Below, piece after piece: positions 5,920-6,562 of a stretch of 6,562 nucleotides of DNA. Source of the stretch: an uncultured beta proteobacterium (GTDB taxonomy: Bacteria; Pseudomonadota; Gammaproteobacteria; Burkholderiales; Burkholderiaceae_C). Under the pieces are notes generated by a model. The model saw nothing but the letters and a program-made list of their open reading frames with translations, did no database searches and was not told where the DNA came from. Positions within the stretch are counted from its first letter, which is position 1; each line of letters starts with the position of its first letter. The stretch lies in NCBI GenBank assembly GCA_903834645.1, contig CAILKA010000390.1, positions 1 through 6,562 of the forward strand. Reading direction: 5' to 3'. The translations under genes and the position numbers were made by a program.

Positions 5920-6562
5920 CGTGTGGCCTCCATGTTCTCCACCAGCAGCGCGATGCCCTGGCCGCCGCCGACGCAGGCAGAGGCCACGCCCCAGCGCGCG
6001 CCGATCTCCTTGAGTTGCCGCGCCACCGTCACGGTCAGGCGCACGCCGGTGGCCGCCAGCGGGTGGCCCAGGGCGATCGCGCCGCCCTTGACGTTCAGGC
6101 GCGTCTCGTCCAGGCCGAGCTCCCGCGCCACGGCCAGCGTCTGTGCGCCCTGCGCCTCGTTGATCTCGAAGCGCGCGATGTCGGCCAGGGCCAACCCTGC
6201 GCGCTCCAGCAGCAGCCGGATGGCCGGCGCCGGCCCGATGCCCATGATGAGCGGCGGCACGCCCACCACCGAGGCCGCGGCCAGGCGCGCCAGCGGGGTG
6301 CGCCCCAGTGCGCGGCAGGCGACCTCGTTGCCCACCAGCGCGGCGGCGGCCGCATCGGTGAGGGCCGAGCTGTTGCCTCCCGTCTGCACGCCGTCGCGAA
6401 ACACCGTGCGCAGCTTGGCCAGCACCTCCGGTGGCGTGGGCCGCGGGTGCGTGTCGCGGTCGGCCACCTTGGCCTTGCCCGAGAGCCGGATACCGCGCGG
6501 GCGCAGGCCCTCGGCCTCGAAGGTCTCGTCGGCCACGGGCACGATCTCGCCTTCGAACCAGC
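5916..6562 (-). CDS. Acetyl-CoA acyltransferase (thiolase), C-terminal part (5' end outside window)
   Basis: This thiolase-family enzyme should catalyse CoA-dependent cleavage of a 3-oxoacyl-CoA (or the reverse condensation). The frame is open to the window edge: 214 full codons are visible, beginning WFEGEIVPV, a normal mid-protein thiolase segment. The GTG at 6542 is therefore an internal Val codon, not a start. The N-terminal nucleophile cysteine lies outside the window. Visible active-site elements are GGAIALGHPLAATG with His at 6063-6065 and ACVGGGQG with the second catalytic Cys at 5973-5975. Several conserved blocks deviate: TGGNSSALTDAAAA where TAGNSS-x-DGAAA is usual, and NEAQGAQ where NEAFA is usual. 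It is the most upstream visible gene of the minus-strand operon, and its TGA overlaps the thioesterase start. It is clearly distinct from the pcaF-type thiolase at the left edge. A role in beta-oxidation of the dehydrogenase's product is inferred from the operon. Confidence 0.85.
   Translation of the reverse strand, partial: WFEGEIVPVADETFEAEGLRPRGIRLSGKAKVADRDTHPRPTPPEVLAKLRTVFRDGVQTGGNSSALTDAAAAALVGNEVACRALGRTPLARLAAASVVGVPPLIMGIGPAPAIRLLLERAGLALADIARFEINEAQGAQTLAVARELGLDETRLNVKGGAIALGHPLAATGVRLTVTVARQLKEIGARWGVASACVGGGQGIALLVENMEATR
5927..5931 (-). promoter_or_regulatory. Ribosome site for the thioesterase, inside the thiolase coding end
   Basis: Read on the minus strand, GGAGG falls within the last codons of the thiolase gene, seven bases before the ATG at 5919. 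That ATG overlaps the thiolase stop TGA (5916-5918) in the sequence ATGA. This is a standard translational coupling arrangement and supports one transcript for both genes. Confidence 0.75.

Noticed and set aside
1..6562. Search for mobile elements, CRISPR arrays, RNA genes, toxin-antitoxin or defence systems
   Set aside because: No transposase or integrase motifs, terminal repeats, regularly spaced repeats or tRNA-like folds were seen. All of the sequence outside 180 bp and 19 bp of spacer and a few junction bases is coding.

Overview
The window is very GC-rich (roughly 70% by eye), with G or C at most third codon positions and long antisense shadow ORFs. This fits a high-GC proteobacterium. 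The close match of the first gene to PcaF-type thiolases, and the gene repertoire, suggest Betaproteobacteria, order Burkholderiales. That placement is an inference from protein style, not from a marker gene.

Layout: (1) bases 2-532, plus strand, hold the 3' part of a 3-oxoadipyl-CoA thiolase (pcaF/paaJ type), the last step of the beta-ketoadipate or phenylacetate route. (2) Bases 552-1484, minus strand, hold a 310-residue single-anchor protein with four cysteines that I do not recognise. It converges on the thiolase, and both stop codons lie in the arms of one 8-bp inverted repeat. (3) Bases 1485-1664 are a 180-bp divergent intergenic region with no promoter I can defend. (4) Bases 1665-3629, plus strand, hold a cytoplasmic S9 family serine peptidase with the complete Ser-Asp-His set. 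(5) Bases 3626-6562, minus strand, hold a tightly packed three-gene acyl-CoA operon read from the right edge leftward: a thiolase (5' end outside the window), a 4-hydroxybenzoyl-CoA thioesterase-type hotdog protein and a 593-residue acyl-CoA dehydrogenase. The peptidase and the dehydrogenase end in the same CTAG palindrome.

How the genes work together: the thiolase, thioesterase and dehydrogenase are linked by an ATGA stop/start overlap and an 11-nt gap, so they are probably cotranscribed and act on a common set of acyl-CoA thioesters in beta-oxidation-like degradation. The substrate cannot be read from the sequence. The pcaF-type gene is on the other strand and belongs to a separate unit, but it also ends in CoA-thioester thiolysis. 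The membrane-anchored protein and the peptidase have no visible functional link to these pathways.

I looked for mobile elements, CRISPR arrays, tRNA or rRNA genes, toxin-antitoxin pairs and defence genes and saw none. The window looks like ordinary catabolic chromosome. The points worth a second look are the compact convergent gene ends, the altered motifs in the second thiolase and the orphan anchored protein.
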